This document shows positions 1-13,328 of a stretch of DNA of 64,000 nucleotides, piece by piece. The translations under genes and the position numbers were made by a program. Numbering within the stretch: position 1 is the first letter of the stretch; each line of letters begins with the position of its first letter. Location: contig CAWAQA010000003.1 in NCBI GenBank assembly GCA_963784065.1, positions 186,001 to 250,000 of the forward strand, written 5' to 3'. The notes beneath the pieces are model-generated. The model was not told where the DNA came from, did no database searches, and saw nothing but the letters and a program-made list of their open reading frames with translations. This DNA comes from CAWAQA01 sp963784065 (GTDB lineage Bacteria; Acidobacteriota; Vicinamibacteria; Vicinamibacterales; UBA2999).

Positions 1-109
1 CAATCAGCCCTTCAAGGCCGTCCGACGCCGCATGCGCGGGCCATCCGTGGAACTCGAGGAGCTGCAGGAGAATCTGACGCATGTCGTCGTCGTCTTCGAC
101 GATGAGCAC
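1..109 (-). CDS. Response regulator receiver domain, partial (runs off left edge)
   Basis: The reverse strand reads VLIVEDDDDMRQILLQLLEF followed by a helix-like stretch ending AASDGLEGLI at the window edge. This is the beta1-alpha1 start of a CheY-like receiver domain, with the acidic Asp cluster right after the first strand. The phosphoacceptor Asp lies beyond the edge, so output domain and full function cannot be seen. The GTG at 109 is the simplest start. It would place this gene directly downstream of the small gene at 12-305, whose frame overlaps it, so one of the two boundaries is probably distorted by a base error. Confidence 0.7.
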   Translation of the reverse strand, partial: MLIVEDDDDMRQILLQLLEFHGWPAHAASDGLEGLI

Positions 110-305
110 GCTGGCACGGCAGGATCGTGCGGTTGAGAGGCAGAACGGCAGCAGCGTCCCGCTCCGAGGCAGGCTCGGCCCACTTCTGCGCCAGAAGGTA
201 ATTGCCGAGGGTCGTACCGACCTCGTAGGTGAGACCCTCGAGAAACCTCGTGAGATCGATGCCGTCAACCGAGCCTGTGAGTTGTCGCGTGATCCGGACG
301 CGCAC
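12..305 (-). CDS. Small conserved-type hypothetical protein (about 60 residues credible)
   Basis: The reading begins at GTG 305 with MRVRITRQLTGSVDGIDLTR and continues through EVGTTLGNYLLAQKWAEP. I have the impression of a short family seen in Acidobacteria and relatives beside response regulators, but I assign no function. After about residue 62 the frame turns into Arg-rich sequence that is the antisense-frame shadow of the adjacent receiver domain, so the true protein probably ends near 110-120. A purine-rich GAAAGG lies just before the start. Translational coupling to the downstream receiver gene is likely. Confidence 0.5.
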   Translation of the reverse strand: MRVRITRQLTGSVDGIDLTRFLEGLTYEVGTTLGNYLLAQKWAEPASERDAAAVLPLNRTILPCQRAHRRRRRRHASDSPAAPRVPRMARACGVGRP

Positions 306-492
306 CTTTCAACCTTGATGGGGCCGTTGCAATTCTGATATTTGAGACTGACCCGCGGTTCACCGTTATTTTGCCGTCACGAACAGTATGCGAGAGTTTC
401 TGCCGCCTGTCACATGAGGTGACCAACGTCCAGCTTGACGGCATCGGGCGTGCATCCTCATCAAGAGGAGCGGCCGAACCTGGGCGCGCCGG

Positions 493-2437
<1,945 letters not shown>

Positions 2438-2526
2438 GCGGCGCCGGATGCGATTTGGTGATTGGGCGGGCGAAAGCGGTCCCTGCGGTACCGGTGGACG
2501 GCGGCTGCCGCACCGCCGGTTCCGGC

Positions 2527-2886
2527 CTACCCGCCCGCGCACTCGCGAACGGCGCCGAGGAGGCGATCGAAGTCCACGGGCTTCTGGAAGTACTGGTCCG
2601 CCTGAATCCGCGCGCAGCGCTCGCGGCCGTCGTGCGCGGCGCTCATGCAGATGACCGGCACATCGCGGTAGCGCGGGTCGGCCAGCTGGCGCTCGCGGAA
2701 CTCGTCGCCGCTCATGACCGGCATCATCAGATCGAGCAGGATGACCGACGGGCGCGCCTTCGACAGTGAGGTGAGGGCCTCGACGCCGTTGCCTGCTGTT
2801 TGCACGTCGTAACCCTCCGACTCGAGGAGCACGGCGAGCATCTCCCGCAAGTCGGCATGATCTTCGACGACTAGAACACTTGCCAC
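2527..2886 (-). CDS. Single-domain response regulator (CheY-like)
   Basis: A receiver domain of about 119 residues with no output domain. It shows VLVVEDHADLREMLAVLLE at the N terminus, the phosphoacceptor Asp in VILLDLMMPVMSGDEF, the Ser of VICMSA and the Lys of FQKPVDF. The frame is open upstream to 2949, but the added residues are low-complexity. The GTG at 2886 (MASVLVVEDH) matches the usual domain boundary, so I chose it. It converges on the hybrid kinase gene at 493-2437. It may act as a phospho-relay or by protein-protein contact. Confidence 0.85.
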   Translation of the reverse strand: MASVLVVEDHADLREMLAVLLESEGYDVQTAGNGVEALTSLSKARPSVILLDLMMPVMSGDEFRERQLADPRYRDVPVICMSAAHDGRERCARIQADQYFQKPVDFDRLLGAVRECAGG

Positions 2887-3178
2887 GTGTGCATGCAGCT
2901 TACCTCCGAACCTCCACCACAAAGCTCTGCCATTGCGCGCCCGTGGCACGACGGCGTGAGCGTCAGGTCACGTTGCTGCGGCGCAATGCGGTCGAGTCCG
3001 ACGATCAGCTGCGCAGTCTCATCACACGCGCCTGCAGGCGTGACCGCGACGACCACGCGCACGCCCGCATCGTGAGGCCATCGGTGGTGTTCGAGTAGCC
3101 GCGCCGCCCGCAGGTCCGGATCGGAGGGCCGGCCAAGCGTGGCAAACAAGCGGGTCCTGCCGCCGATGACGGCGCGCG

Positions 3179-3886
3179 TCAGGACCGCGACGGCATCCGC
3201 GTTCGCCACGTCCACCATGCACGGAACCCGAGCAGCACGCTGAGGACAAGGGCGAACATCTGCGGCCGGAAGACATCGGCCTTGACGAGCCACCAGAAGT
3301 GGATGACGCCGGTCACGGCCGCGACGTACGACAGCCGGTGCAGCGTCTGCCACCTCCGTCCCAGCCGCCGGATCATGCCCTTGGTGGACGTCACGGCCAG
3401 GGGCAGCAACAACAGCCACGTCAGCATGCCGATCGTGATGAACCGCCGCTCGGCGATGTCCTCGAGCATCCACGCGAAGTCGAAGAACTTGTCGAGCACG
3501 ATCCACGTGAGCAGATGCAGCGTGGCGTAGAAGAACGCGAAGAGGCCGAGCATGCGGCGCAGCTTGATGATGTCGTTCCAGCCGGTCAGCCGCCGCAGCG
3601 GCGTAACCGCCAGCGTGACCACGAGCATGGTCAACGCCCAGAAGCCCGTATGCCGCGTGATGTACTCGATGGGATTGGCCGTCAGCTCGTCGAGGAAGAA
3701 GGCTCCGACGAGCCAGACGGCCGGAAGGAGCGCACCGCCGAACGCGGCGGCGCGCACCCATGTGATGGTCTTGATGGCGTGGCGTTGCTGAATGCCTGCC
3801 GCGCCGCTCTGGTGTCGCGACCCGGCGATCGCATCCGACCGTGTGCTCGGACCGATCCGCAGCCCCGACGTTCCCCTAGTAGCCAC
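3179..3886 (-). CDS. msrQ: MsrQ-like heme-binding membrane subunit of the methionine sulfoxide reductase system
   Basis: This is the inner-membrane cytochrome b-type partner that passes electrons from the quinone pool to periplasmic MsrP. About 235 residues with about six hydrophobic segments; recognisable family stretches are NPIEYITRHTGFWAL, LRRMLGLFAFFYATLHLLTW and LHRLSYVAAVTGVIHFWW, with the heme-ligating His residues in the last two. It starts at GTG 3886, three bases after the msrP stop, so the two are co-transcribed and probably coupled. The first 35 residues look unlike a membrane protein, so the real start may lie further in. The rest is a normal family length. Confidence 0.9.
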   Translation of the reverse strand: MATRGTSGLRIGPSTRSDAIAGSRHQSGAAGIQQRHAIKTITWVRAAAFGGALLPAVWLVGAFFLDELTANPIEYITRHTGFWALTMLVVTLAVTPLRRLTGWNDIIKLRRMLGLFAFFYATLHLLTWIVLDKFFDFAWMLEDIAERRFITIGMLTWLLLLPLAVTSTKGMIRRLGRRWQTLHRLSYVAAVTGVIHFWWLVKADVFRPQMFALVLSVLLGFRAWWTWRTRMPSRS

Positions 3887-3889
3887 GCA

Positions 3890-4853
<964 letters not shown>

Positions 4854-4888
4854 GGCAGATTATAAGTTAGCAAACACCTGGCTTCATT

Positions 4889-5190
4889 ATGAACCCGTTG
4901 GTCTCGGTCGTTATTCCCGTTCTTGCCGACGCTCGTGGCCGCGGAGGACCTTGTGGCCAGATTGGGCCCGGATTCAGAGCGAGGTCATCGTCGTCGACGG
5001 GGGGTCGGATGCGCAGCTCGACAGCGGGCAGCGCGGCCGAACCTTCGTCTCCCGCGTAGCGCCGGCAATCCTCGCGATCGTCAGCTGCTGCTTTGCCGGG
5101 GTCTCGCCGGCGCGGTTGTCGCGATGGTACACACGCCGTCGCCGCACGCGAGCTTGGCGATTCGCAGCATGTATCGTCAATCGCGGCTGA
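4889..5190 (+). pseudogene. Remnant of a GT2 (TIGR04283-like) glycosyltransferase N terminus
   Basis: It begins MNPLVSVVIPVLADA, a GT-A beta1 strand of family 2 glycosyltransferases. In another frame SEVIVVDGGSDAQLDS follows, which matches the second strand with its DGGS nucleotide-binding motif. The stretch then loses homology and closes within about 300 bases, against about 220 codons expected. At least two frame changes are needed even for the recognisable part, and the acceptor-binding half is missing, so this looks like a truncated gene rather than just base errors. It sits between msrP and the secreted beta-helix gene, which read the other way. Confidence 0.5.
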
Positions 5191-7027
5191 GAGGCGGCAG
5201 GCTGCCGGTCGCGGCTGCAAGCGTGACGATGTTGGCACCCGTCCCCGGGTACGACGCGCGCATGCGGTAGTCGCCTGCCGGCGGGTCAACGAACAGCCGT
5301 TCGCGTTCCTCGTCAGGCACGACCAGATTGCGTTCCGGGTATAAGGACGGTCTCCCGCCGACAATCACATTGCCCTCGAACACCGCCTCGGGAAAGAAGC
5401 GTTGCAGCGTCGGCAGGCCCGAGGCCGTGGATTGTCCTTTGACGCCGTACTTGTTATGGCGGACCACGTTGCGCCGGAAGACGAAGCCTTCGGACTGCTC
5501 TCCGCCCCTGCCGCGGTACACGTTGACGATGAGGCCATCGTTGAGGACGGTGTTGTCCTCGACCACGATGCCGGCAGGGCCGTTCCCGATCTTGATGAAA
5601 TCGCCGGTGCCGCCCCACCGCGCGCGGCTGACGTCCACGAACAGGTTGTTCCGGATCACGATGTCCCGGGTCCGCATATGCGGTCTGGCGGGATCGGTCC
5701 CGTTGACGTTAATCCCGGCGGCCACGTGGCGGACGACGTTGTTGGTGAACTGCACGTTTTCGATCGTCGCCCACAGCGCGCGGCCGCCCTGGTTCGACAG
5801 GGTGAACAGGACCGCCGAGCCGTCCTGAGCGGCCTGCCAGCTGAACTCCAACGTGTTGCCGTCGATCTTCGACGTTCCGTGCGCTTTTCAGTTCCAGGAG
5901 GTTTTTCACGCTCCACCGCGTCGGATTCTTCGGAGGCGCGCCGGGCTTGCCGGCCGCGGTGTCCTCGGTAAATCGCGGGTCCTTCACCGACCACCACGTG
6001 TGCTGATCGTCAGCGTCACGGCGGTACACGCGATAGCCGGTCGCTCCGGCGACGGGCTGCCACTCCAGGAGGGTCCGCTGGTCGTCTGCGCCTGCCTCCA
6101 CCTTCACCGCATCGCTCGGCGCGGACAGCGCACGCTGCGCCGCCTGCCAACGGTCCGCTCGGCAACAACCCGGTACGAATAACTGCCGCGCGGGGGGCGT
6201 CCCGCCGGCGCCGGCCACCACCGGCACGCTCGTGGCGACAACCCCGGTCGGCGTGGCGAAGAATCGGATCGCGCCAGGCGAGGGGTTTCGTGATGTGGTT
6301 GCGGCTGATCGCGATGTCCTGCGGGACCAGCCCCTCGATCATCGGATCGCCGCCGCCGAACAGCACGTTCTCGCCGGCCGCCTCGAGGTAGTTGTTGACG
6401 ATGGTGTACGGGCCGGGGCCGTTCCAACCGGCAATCGCCTGCGAATCCTGGCCGACCGCCTTGATGTCGGCGATATAGGAGTTGACGATTTCCGTCGATG
6501 CGCTATTGAGCGCGATGCCTCGCTTCTGTCCGAGTGAGCGGATCCCCGTGCACGTAGACACGGTCGAGGACCAACGCGTGAGGGACGTCCTCGGCGAGGC
6601 GCTGCTCGCCGCCACCGTGGCCGAGCGCGATGATGTCGCCGTAGCCCCCGCGGTTGGCGCGGAACTCCACGTTCTCGATTCGCCAGTGATGCGCGCCCCG
6701 TGCGGTGCGCAGCGCCGGCCTGTTGTTGGGGCTCTGCAGGATTGCGAGGCGGCCGCTGTGCCCGGGACCCGTGCGCACGCCTGCCGCGGGCAAGCCCTCG
6801 GCCTCGGTGCGGATCGTGATGAAGGAAGGTGTCTCGCCGGTCGCGGGCAGCACGAAGTTGCCCTCGAAGCGGGCGCCGGATGCGAGCAGGATGATGTCCC
6901 CTGGCTTGGCGGCGTCGATCGTCGCCTGGAGATCGCCGCCCTCTGAAAGACGAATGGCGGTGAGCTGTCGTGAAGCGACCGGCGTCAGTAACAGGACCGA
7001 CGCCAACGCCGTGAACAACAGCCGCAC
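5177..7027 (-). CDS. Secreted right-handed beta-helix (pectate-lyase-like) protein, several frame changes
   Basis: Predicted exported protein of about 615 residues. It has a signal peptide (MRLLFTALASVLLLTPVASR) and then the typical start GGDLQATIDAAKPGDIILLA of beta-helix polysaccharide-active proteins. Repeating N/V-rich rungs follow (IVNSYIADIKAVGQDSQAI, ENVQFTNNVVRHVAAGINV, VVEDNTVLNDG, RRNVVRHNKYG). An FN3-like insert with WQPVAGATGYRVYRRD lies around residues 330-360. Frame changes fall near 6535, 6260, 6200 and 5860. The same rung order, the central FN3-like insert and GWNGPGP recur in the larger protein at 59340-62565, so the two are paralogues. No catalytic residues can be named safely. 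It probably binds or cleaves the cell's own or foreign polysaccharide outside the cell. Confidence 0.75.
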
Positions 7028-7163
7028 CGCCCTCGTCGGAGCGCGCCGCGCAAGTGGATGCGAACTATACGTCGCAGACTCTGGCGGACGATCCGAACCT
7101 GCTGATTTCCGGTCGACGTCGGGCTTCGGGCTACGGGTCTCGGCGCATCACGGCGGCGAGCGC

Positions 7164-7179
7164 TGCAAGGTGCGCACCA
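7164..7179 (-). promoter_or_regulatory. Possible sigma-54 promoter for the 5177-7027 gene
   Basis: The reverse strand reads TGGTGCGCACCTTGCA: the invariant GG and GC are exactly 10 bases apart, the -12 element is TTGCA, and the -24 element has two mismatches to TGGCAC. It lies 137 bases before the start of the beta-helix gene. In GC-rich DNA such a match can occur by chance, so this is weaker than the other candidates. Confidence 0.3.
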
Positions 7180-7209
7180 CGACTGAACCGTAACCCGACG
7201 TCCGCAGTC

Positions 7210-7479
7210 TCAGTCCTCGTTGTTCTTCGTCGCTTTCCGCACGATGGCCGCGAGCCCCATCAGGCCTGTTCCGACCAGCACGAGCAATCCGGCTTCCGGC
7301 AGGATCGGTGTCGCCGGTGCCAGCATCTCCGCGCCCGATGTGCCGAGCGGCTGTGCGATGGCCACCGGCACAGGCATCGTGGACGCTGGCTCCGCCGAGA
7401 CAGCCGCCGCGACCGGCAGCAGCGCGATCATGAGTAAACCCGCCGTCGTTCCCGCTCTCCGCATCGCACGCATGCTCAC
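7210..7479 (-). CDS. Small PEP-CTERM-type exported protein
   Basis: An 89-residue protein. It has an N-terminal signal peptide (ends near SAEPA at about residue 32), a short Pro/Ala-rich middle of about 25 residues, then a tripartite C-terminal sorting signal: ILPEAG (Pro-Glu at 59-61), a hydrophobic span LLVLVGTGLMGLAAIV and a basic end RKATKNNED. This is the layout recognised by exosortases, which cut at the PEP motif and link the protein to the envelope or EPS. Here the third residue is Ala rather than Pro. The mature protein would be very small. It lies directly upstream of the kinase/PrsR-like regulator block and behind a sigma-54-like site, matching the idea that PrsK/PrsR-type regulators control PEP-CTERM genes. 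The sequencing exosortase is not in this window. Confidence 0.78.
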   Translation of the reverse strand: MSMRAMRRAGTTAGLLMIALLPVAAAVSAEPASTMPVPVAIAQPLGTSGAEMLAPATPILPEAGLLVLVGTGLMGLAAIVRKATKNNED

Positions 7480-7548
7480 CTATACTCCCGTCACGCCTTC
7501 CGCCGCTCCCCGCTCGATTGGAGCAACGGTTCAGTCGTCTGGACATGG

Positions 7549-7564
7549 TTCAAGCGGTGTGCCA
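7549..7564 (-). promoter_or_regulatory. Candidate sigma-54 promoter for the PEP-CTERM gene
   Basis: The reverse strand reads TGGCACACCGCTTGAA. The -24 element TGGCAC is perfect. The -12 element is TTGAA instead of TTGCA, so the normally conserved GC dinucleotide is altered. It lies 70 bases upstream of the PEP-CTERM start at 7479 and in the same direction. Two sigma-54 activator genes lie within 3 kb. Confidence 0.4.
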
Positions 7565-7800
7565 CGCAAAAACACGACTGATTTTGCCGATTTGGCGGGA
7601 ACGGCTGCGAAACGATGCACTGCGACATGCCGTCGAGGGACAAACAATTTCTCTCGAACACACATCGATTATTGTCGAGGTTCAATCAGCCGAGTGCGTG
7701 GTAACGTGGCAGCGCGGTATTGACCGGATTGCTCAATCTGGGCCGTTCCCCCGTGGCGTCGCGCGCGGGTGCACGGTTGAGATTGAAAACTGAACATCCA

Positions 7801-8497
7801 ATGATGGCCGAAGATCTATTTCCGCGAGCGATGTCGCTCGCCGTCCACGAGCTCCGCACCCCTGTGACGGTCGTCTCCGGATACCTCCGGATGCTGCTCC
7901 GCGAGCAGGCGGGACCCCTCTCCGAGAAACAGAAGAAAATGCTCGAAGAAGCGGAGCGATCGTGCGCCCGGATTGGCGCGCTTGTCGGCGAGATGAGCGA
8001 GCTCGGAAAGCTCGTCTCCGGCGAAGCCGCGCTCGGCACGCAAGCGATCGATCTCGCGGCGCTTCTGGTGGAGCTGGCGAGCGGTATGCATGAGGGTGAC
8101 GACCGCGGCGTTCGTGTCGAAACGCGAGGCACCGATCGGCCTGTCATGGTGACCGGCGATCGCACAAGGCTCGCCTCGGCCCTCCGCGCATTGATTCATG
8201 CGGCAGTACGCGAGCGTGGCGAACCAGGCGTGATAGTAGTGGAGTGCAGCGTCACCCGCGGACACCACGCCGCCATCAGCGCTCGTCACGATTGGCGATG
8301 AAGCGACGGCGCAAGCGCTTGTGGACGCCGCGCGCGCGCGGCCGGCTTTCGACGAGTGGCGTGGCGGGCTCGGCCTCGCGCTGCCGATTGGCCGCCGCGT
8401 GATCGAGCGGCAGGGCGGCGTGCTCTGGTCCGCCGCCGGCGATCACTCGAATTCCGGCTCCGCGGTGCGGTTGCCGATCGCGGGAGACAGACGGTAG
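7801..8497 (+). CDS. Short soluble histidine kinase with degenerate N box, one frame change
   Basis: About 232 residues. HisKA comes first (MSLAVHELRTPVTVVSGYLR, phosphoacceptor His at about residue 15), with no sensor or membrane part ahead of it. The ATP-binding half is reduced: where an N box should hold Asn (LLxNAIRY) the sequence reads ALRALIHAAVRERG. The G2-like stretch is GGLGLALPIGRRVIERQGG. The frame changes near 8255 (one extra base); the second frame runs to TAG at 8497. I chose ATG 7801 (MMAEDLFPRAM) over the further upstream reading. It is the likely partner of the downstream response regulator. Loss of the Mg-binding Asn raises doubt about its ATP use. Confidence 0.75.
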
Positions 8498-8511
8498 GAG
8501 GAGGAAGGTAG

Positions 8512-8544
8512 GAGGACACAGGCTCACGTGCGCGTCCTCTTTTT
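8512..8544 (+). terminator. Possible intrinsic terminator between kinase and regulator genes
   Basis: GAGGAC (8512-8517) can pair with GTCCTC (8534-8539) and is followed by TTTTT. The loop is long (16 bases) and the stem only 6-7 bp, so it may act as an attenuator rather than a full stop between the kinase and the regulator at 8577. Confidence 0.35.
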
Positions 8545-8576
8545 CCCTTCGGGATTCTGACAAGGATCAACCAAAC

Positions 8577-10173
<1,597 letters not shown>

Positions 10174-10395
10174 CCGATCGACCTCCAGGTCGGGAGAGAC
10201 GTGACGAGCGGTCCGCTAGAGTCCGCCGCACGCCTCGCCTTCAGCCGCCTGAAGTTCGGCAGAAGTACGTAAATCGCCGACTCCGGCGTCCCCGCATGAG
10301 AAGCGCGGTTCCACTCGGAAAAGCGTTTCCCTTTCCCACCCGCTGCAGTTCCTACCAATCCCGCTTTTCTCTTCTCTGCCAACGTTTTTCCGTTG

Positions 10396-10411
10396 TGGCA
10401 TTTCGATTGCT
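10396..10411 (+). promoter_or_regulatory. Sigma-54 (-24/-12) promoter of the second activator gene
   Basis: TGGCATTTCGATTGCT shows GG and GC exactly 10 bases apart, a -24 element with one mismatch to TGGCAC and a perfect -12 element TTGCT. It lies 55 bases upstream of the ATG at 10466, in the 292-base gap between the two sigma-54 activator genes. This suggests that the second activator is itself switched on by a sigma-54 activator, possibly the one at 8577-10173. Confidence 0.7.
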
Positions 10412-10465
10412 CAACAGCAGCGCCGTCGCGGCGGTTCGAACGCAGTCGAAGGGAACGGGAGAGCG

Positions 10466-12013
10466 ATGAGTCAGAAACCCCAGGTAATGGTCGTCGACGA
10501 CGACCTCGCAATGTGCGGATTCCTCCGCTCGTTTCTCGGTGCGCGCGGCTACAGCGCGCTGACCGTGACCAACGCGGACGAAGCGGTGCGCCGCTTCCAC
10601 GCGGAACGTCCCTCGGCGGTGCTGCTCGACGTCGTGATGCCCGGCGGCATGGACGGCCTGGCCGCGCTCGCCGCGTTCAAGAAGATCGACAAGGACGTGC
10701 CGGTCATCGTCATCTCGGGCCAGGGCCGCACCAACACCGTCGTGCAGGCGATGAAGCTCGGCGCCAACGACTTCGTCTGCAAGCCGTTCCAGGACGAAGA
10801 GCTGGAGATGCTGATCGGCAACGCGCTGAAGCAGCGGCAGCTCAGTCAGGAAGTGGCGACGCTGCGCGAGCAGCTGAAGGAGCAGTCGAAGTACACGATG
10901 CTCTTCGGCAACAGCGAGCGGATGGCGGAGGTGCGCGACCTGATTCGAGCGCGTGTCCGACACCGACGTCACGGTGCTGATCCGCGGCGAGAGCGGCACG
11001 GGCAAGGAGCTGGTCGCGCGGGCGCTGCACGAGCAGTCGCTGCGCAAGGACAAGCCGTTCGTGAAGGTGAACTGCGCGGCGCTGCCGACCGAACTGCTGG
11101 AGTCGGAGCTGTTCGGGTTCGAGAAGGGCGCGTTCACCGGCGCCATCCAGCACAAGCCCGGCAAGTTCGAGTTCGCCAACCACGGCACGATGTTCCTCGA
11201 CGAGATCGGCGAGATGAGCTTCCCGCTGCAGGCCAAGCTGCTGCAGGTGCTGCAGGACGGGGAGTTCTCGCGCCTCGGCGGCAAGGCGGACGTGCAGGTC
11301 GACGTGCGCGTGATCGCCGCGACCAATCGCGACCTCGAAACGGCGGTCGCCGAGGGCCAGTTCCGCGAGGACCTCTACTTCCGGCTCAACGTCGTCACGA
11401 TCAACCTGCCGCCGCTGCGCGAGCGGCGCGAGGAGGTTCCCGGTCCTCACCGACCATTTCCTGAAGAAGTATTCGGTCCAGTACAACAAGCCGCGCCGGC
11501 CGGTCAGCGCCGAGCTCGCGGCGGCGTTCATGCACTACGACTGGCCGGGCAACGTGCGGCAGCTCGAGAACCTGATCAAGCGGATGGTCGTGCTCGGCAT
11601 GGAAGCGCCGATCCTCAAGGAGCTGCACGCAGCCGATCGCGCCGATTGCGTTCCGCTCCCACTCGGCCGCCGCCTTCGCGTCGCGTCCGGTGGCGATGCC
11701 GCTGCAGCCGGCTCCTCCTCCACCGGCTGTGGCGGCGGCGTCGCCGTTCATGCCAGCCGCCGCCCACGCGGCGGCGCATCCGGATGCCGCGGCGGCGGCC
11801 GCGGTGAGTGCGGCGGTCGCCACGGCGACCTCCGGCAACGTGTCCCTCAAGGACATCGCGCGCACCGCGGCGCGTGAAGCGGAACGCGAGCTGATCCTGC
11901 GCATGCTGACGCGCACCCGGTGGAACCGCAAGGAAGCCGCCGAGATCCTCGGCATCAGCTACAAGGCGCTGCTCTACAAGATCAAGGAAAACGGCCTCGA
12001 CAAGGCATCGTAG
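10466..12013 (+). CDS. Second sigma-54-dependent response regulator (PrsR-like paralogue), frame changes
   Basis: About 516 residues in the same order as its upstream neighbour. Receiver: VMVVDDDLAMCGFLRSFLG, phosphoacceptor in VLLDVVMPGGMDG, VCKPF. AAA+: GESGTGKE Walker A, GAFTGA loop, TMFLDEIGEM Walker B. An Ala/Pro-rich linker leads to a Fis helix-turn-helix (RTRWNRKEAAEILGISYKAL). Frame changes lie near 10955, 11440 and 11640 and cancel overall (length 3n). The receiver carries an extra Gly after the phosphoacceptor loop (MPGGMDG). Two related activators in tandem could respond to different kinases or act in a cascade. Confidence 0.88.
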
Positions 12014-12094
12014 CGGGATGGGCCACACAGATGTTGGTTGCGCGGGTTTCTGCGCAATGAGCGGTTTCATGCGACGGGCACGGGGTCTCCAGGA

Positions 12095-12577
12095 ATGAGC
12101 GATTTCTTCGAAGAGGGCTCCCGGCTGCTGACGCCCAACGCCTTCGAGTTCGTGCTCGACGGCGAGCTGAAGCGGGCCGTGCGCTCGCAGAACTTCCTGA
12201 CCCTTGTCGTGCTCGAGACCAAGCGCGAGTGGGAAGGGCTCGAGGTCACGGCCGACGACGGCACGGTGGACGAGGTGGCGCAGCTGGTCGGCCGCGAGGT
12301 CCGCGACACGGACCTGCTCGGCAAGACCGAGAAGGGCTCGCTCGCCCTCGTGCTCCTCGACGCGGACTTCGACAACTCGACGCGCGTGATCGACCGTCTC
12401 GTGTCGCGCATCGACAGCTACGACTTTCCAACGCCGCTGCGGATTTCCGTCGGCGCCGCGTGCTACCCGACGCACGCGGTGGATGCCGACACGCTGAAGC
12501 GGCAGGCGGTCTCGCGCCCGGTGGTGAGCTGGCGCGGCGGCCCGTCGTTGCCGCGGACCTCCACTTCTCGCCATTGA
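12095..12577 (+). CDS. GGDEF-fold protein with lost catalytic motif
   Basis: A 160-residue soluble protein resembling a diguanylate cyclase domain: FVLDGELKRAVRSQNFLTLV, a central RDTDLLGKTEKGSLALVLLD and LRISVGAACYPTHAVDADTL at the end. The GG(D/E)EF signature position reads EKGSL, so it should not make c-di-GMP. It may bind a nucleotide or only serve as a protein-interaction fold. AGGA lies four bases before ATG 12095. It sits between the regulators and the polysaccharide export gene, so a regulatory role in EPS synthesis is plausible. The last 25 residues lack family resemblance and may reflect a frame change. Confidence 0.65.
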   Translation: MSDFFEEGSRLLTPNAFEFVLDGELKRAVRSQNFLTLVVLETKREWEGLEVTADDGTVDEVAQLVGREVRDTDLLGKTEKGSLALVLLDADFDNSTRVIDRLVSRIDSYDFPTPLRISVGAACYPTHAVDADTLKRQAVSRPVVSWRGGPSLPRTSTSRH

Positions 12578-12588
12578 GGACCTGCACC

Positions 12589-13247
12589 ATGACGAATCAG
12601 TCGACCTCTATCCTGAAAACGGCTCGTGCTCGCCGGCCTCATGCTGGCGCCGATCGCGGCCAGCGCCCAGTCGCCACGCTCGACGCCGACGCCGGCGACA
12701 GCGCCGCGCCGCGCCCGGCGCGCACCACCGACCCCGTCGTCCACCACGGCGCGGCCGTGGAACGAGCAGGAATACCGCCTCGGCGCCGGCGACAAGCTGC
12801 GCGTCGAGGTCTACGGCGAGCCGCAGCTGTCGCAGTCGCTGCAGGTGCGGCCCGGACGGCAAGATCACGCTGCCGCTCGTCGGCGACGTGGCGGCGGCCG
12901 GCCGCACGCCGATCGAGCTGCGTGACGCCGTCACCACCTCGCTCAAGGAATACGTCACCAACCCCGTCGTCACGGTGATCGTGCAGTGAAGCCACCGCCG
13001 CGCAGGTCTACATCATCGGCGAGGTGCGGCAGCCCGGGCGCGCAGGTGATGCAGGGGCCGCATGACCGTGCTGCAGGCGCTGGCGCAGGCCGGGGGCCTC
13101 CGGGAGTTCGCCGACAGCAGCGACATCCGCATCCTGCGCAAGGGCAACCTCGGCATGCTGACGATTCCGTTCAACTACAAGGACGCGATCAAGGGCCGCA
13201 TCGAGCCCGTCTACCTGCAACCCGGCGACACGATCGTCGTTCCCTAA
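12589..13247 (+). CDS. Polysaccharide export protein (Wza/Poly_export + SLBB), frame changes
   Basis: About 219 residues after joining frames. It has a signal peptide (LAGLMLAPIAASAQS, no lipobox Cys), the Poly_export domain (YRLGAGDKLRVEVYGEPQLS; ITLPLVGDVAAAG; VTNPVVTVIV), then an SLBB-like end (VYIIGEVRQPG; MTVLQALAQAGGLREFADSS; VYLQPGDTIVVP). Frame changes fall near 12620, 12860, 13000 and 13040. It forms or gates the outer-membrane/periplasmic channel for the polymer. It is the first gene of the core EPS operon. The short form without a long C-terminal domain is typical of PEP-CTERM-linked EPS loci. Confidence 0.85.
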
Positions 13248-13328
13248 CACGGCGCCGGACTCCGGACGACGGGCTGCAGAACTCTCCGCACCCTGGCGCC
13301 TGAGGTCCGTGGCCCGAGGAAAACGGCA

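Noticed and set aside
2887..3178. Minus-strand frame with LFATLGRPSDPDLRAARLLE
   Set aside because: Protein-like in feel, but it is only part of a longer shadow frame, has no proper start and matches no family I know.
7491..7793. Small open frames between the PEP-CTERM and kinase genes
   Set aside because: Neither strand gives a family-like product or a ribosome site. The stretch is better explained as a promoter region.
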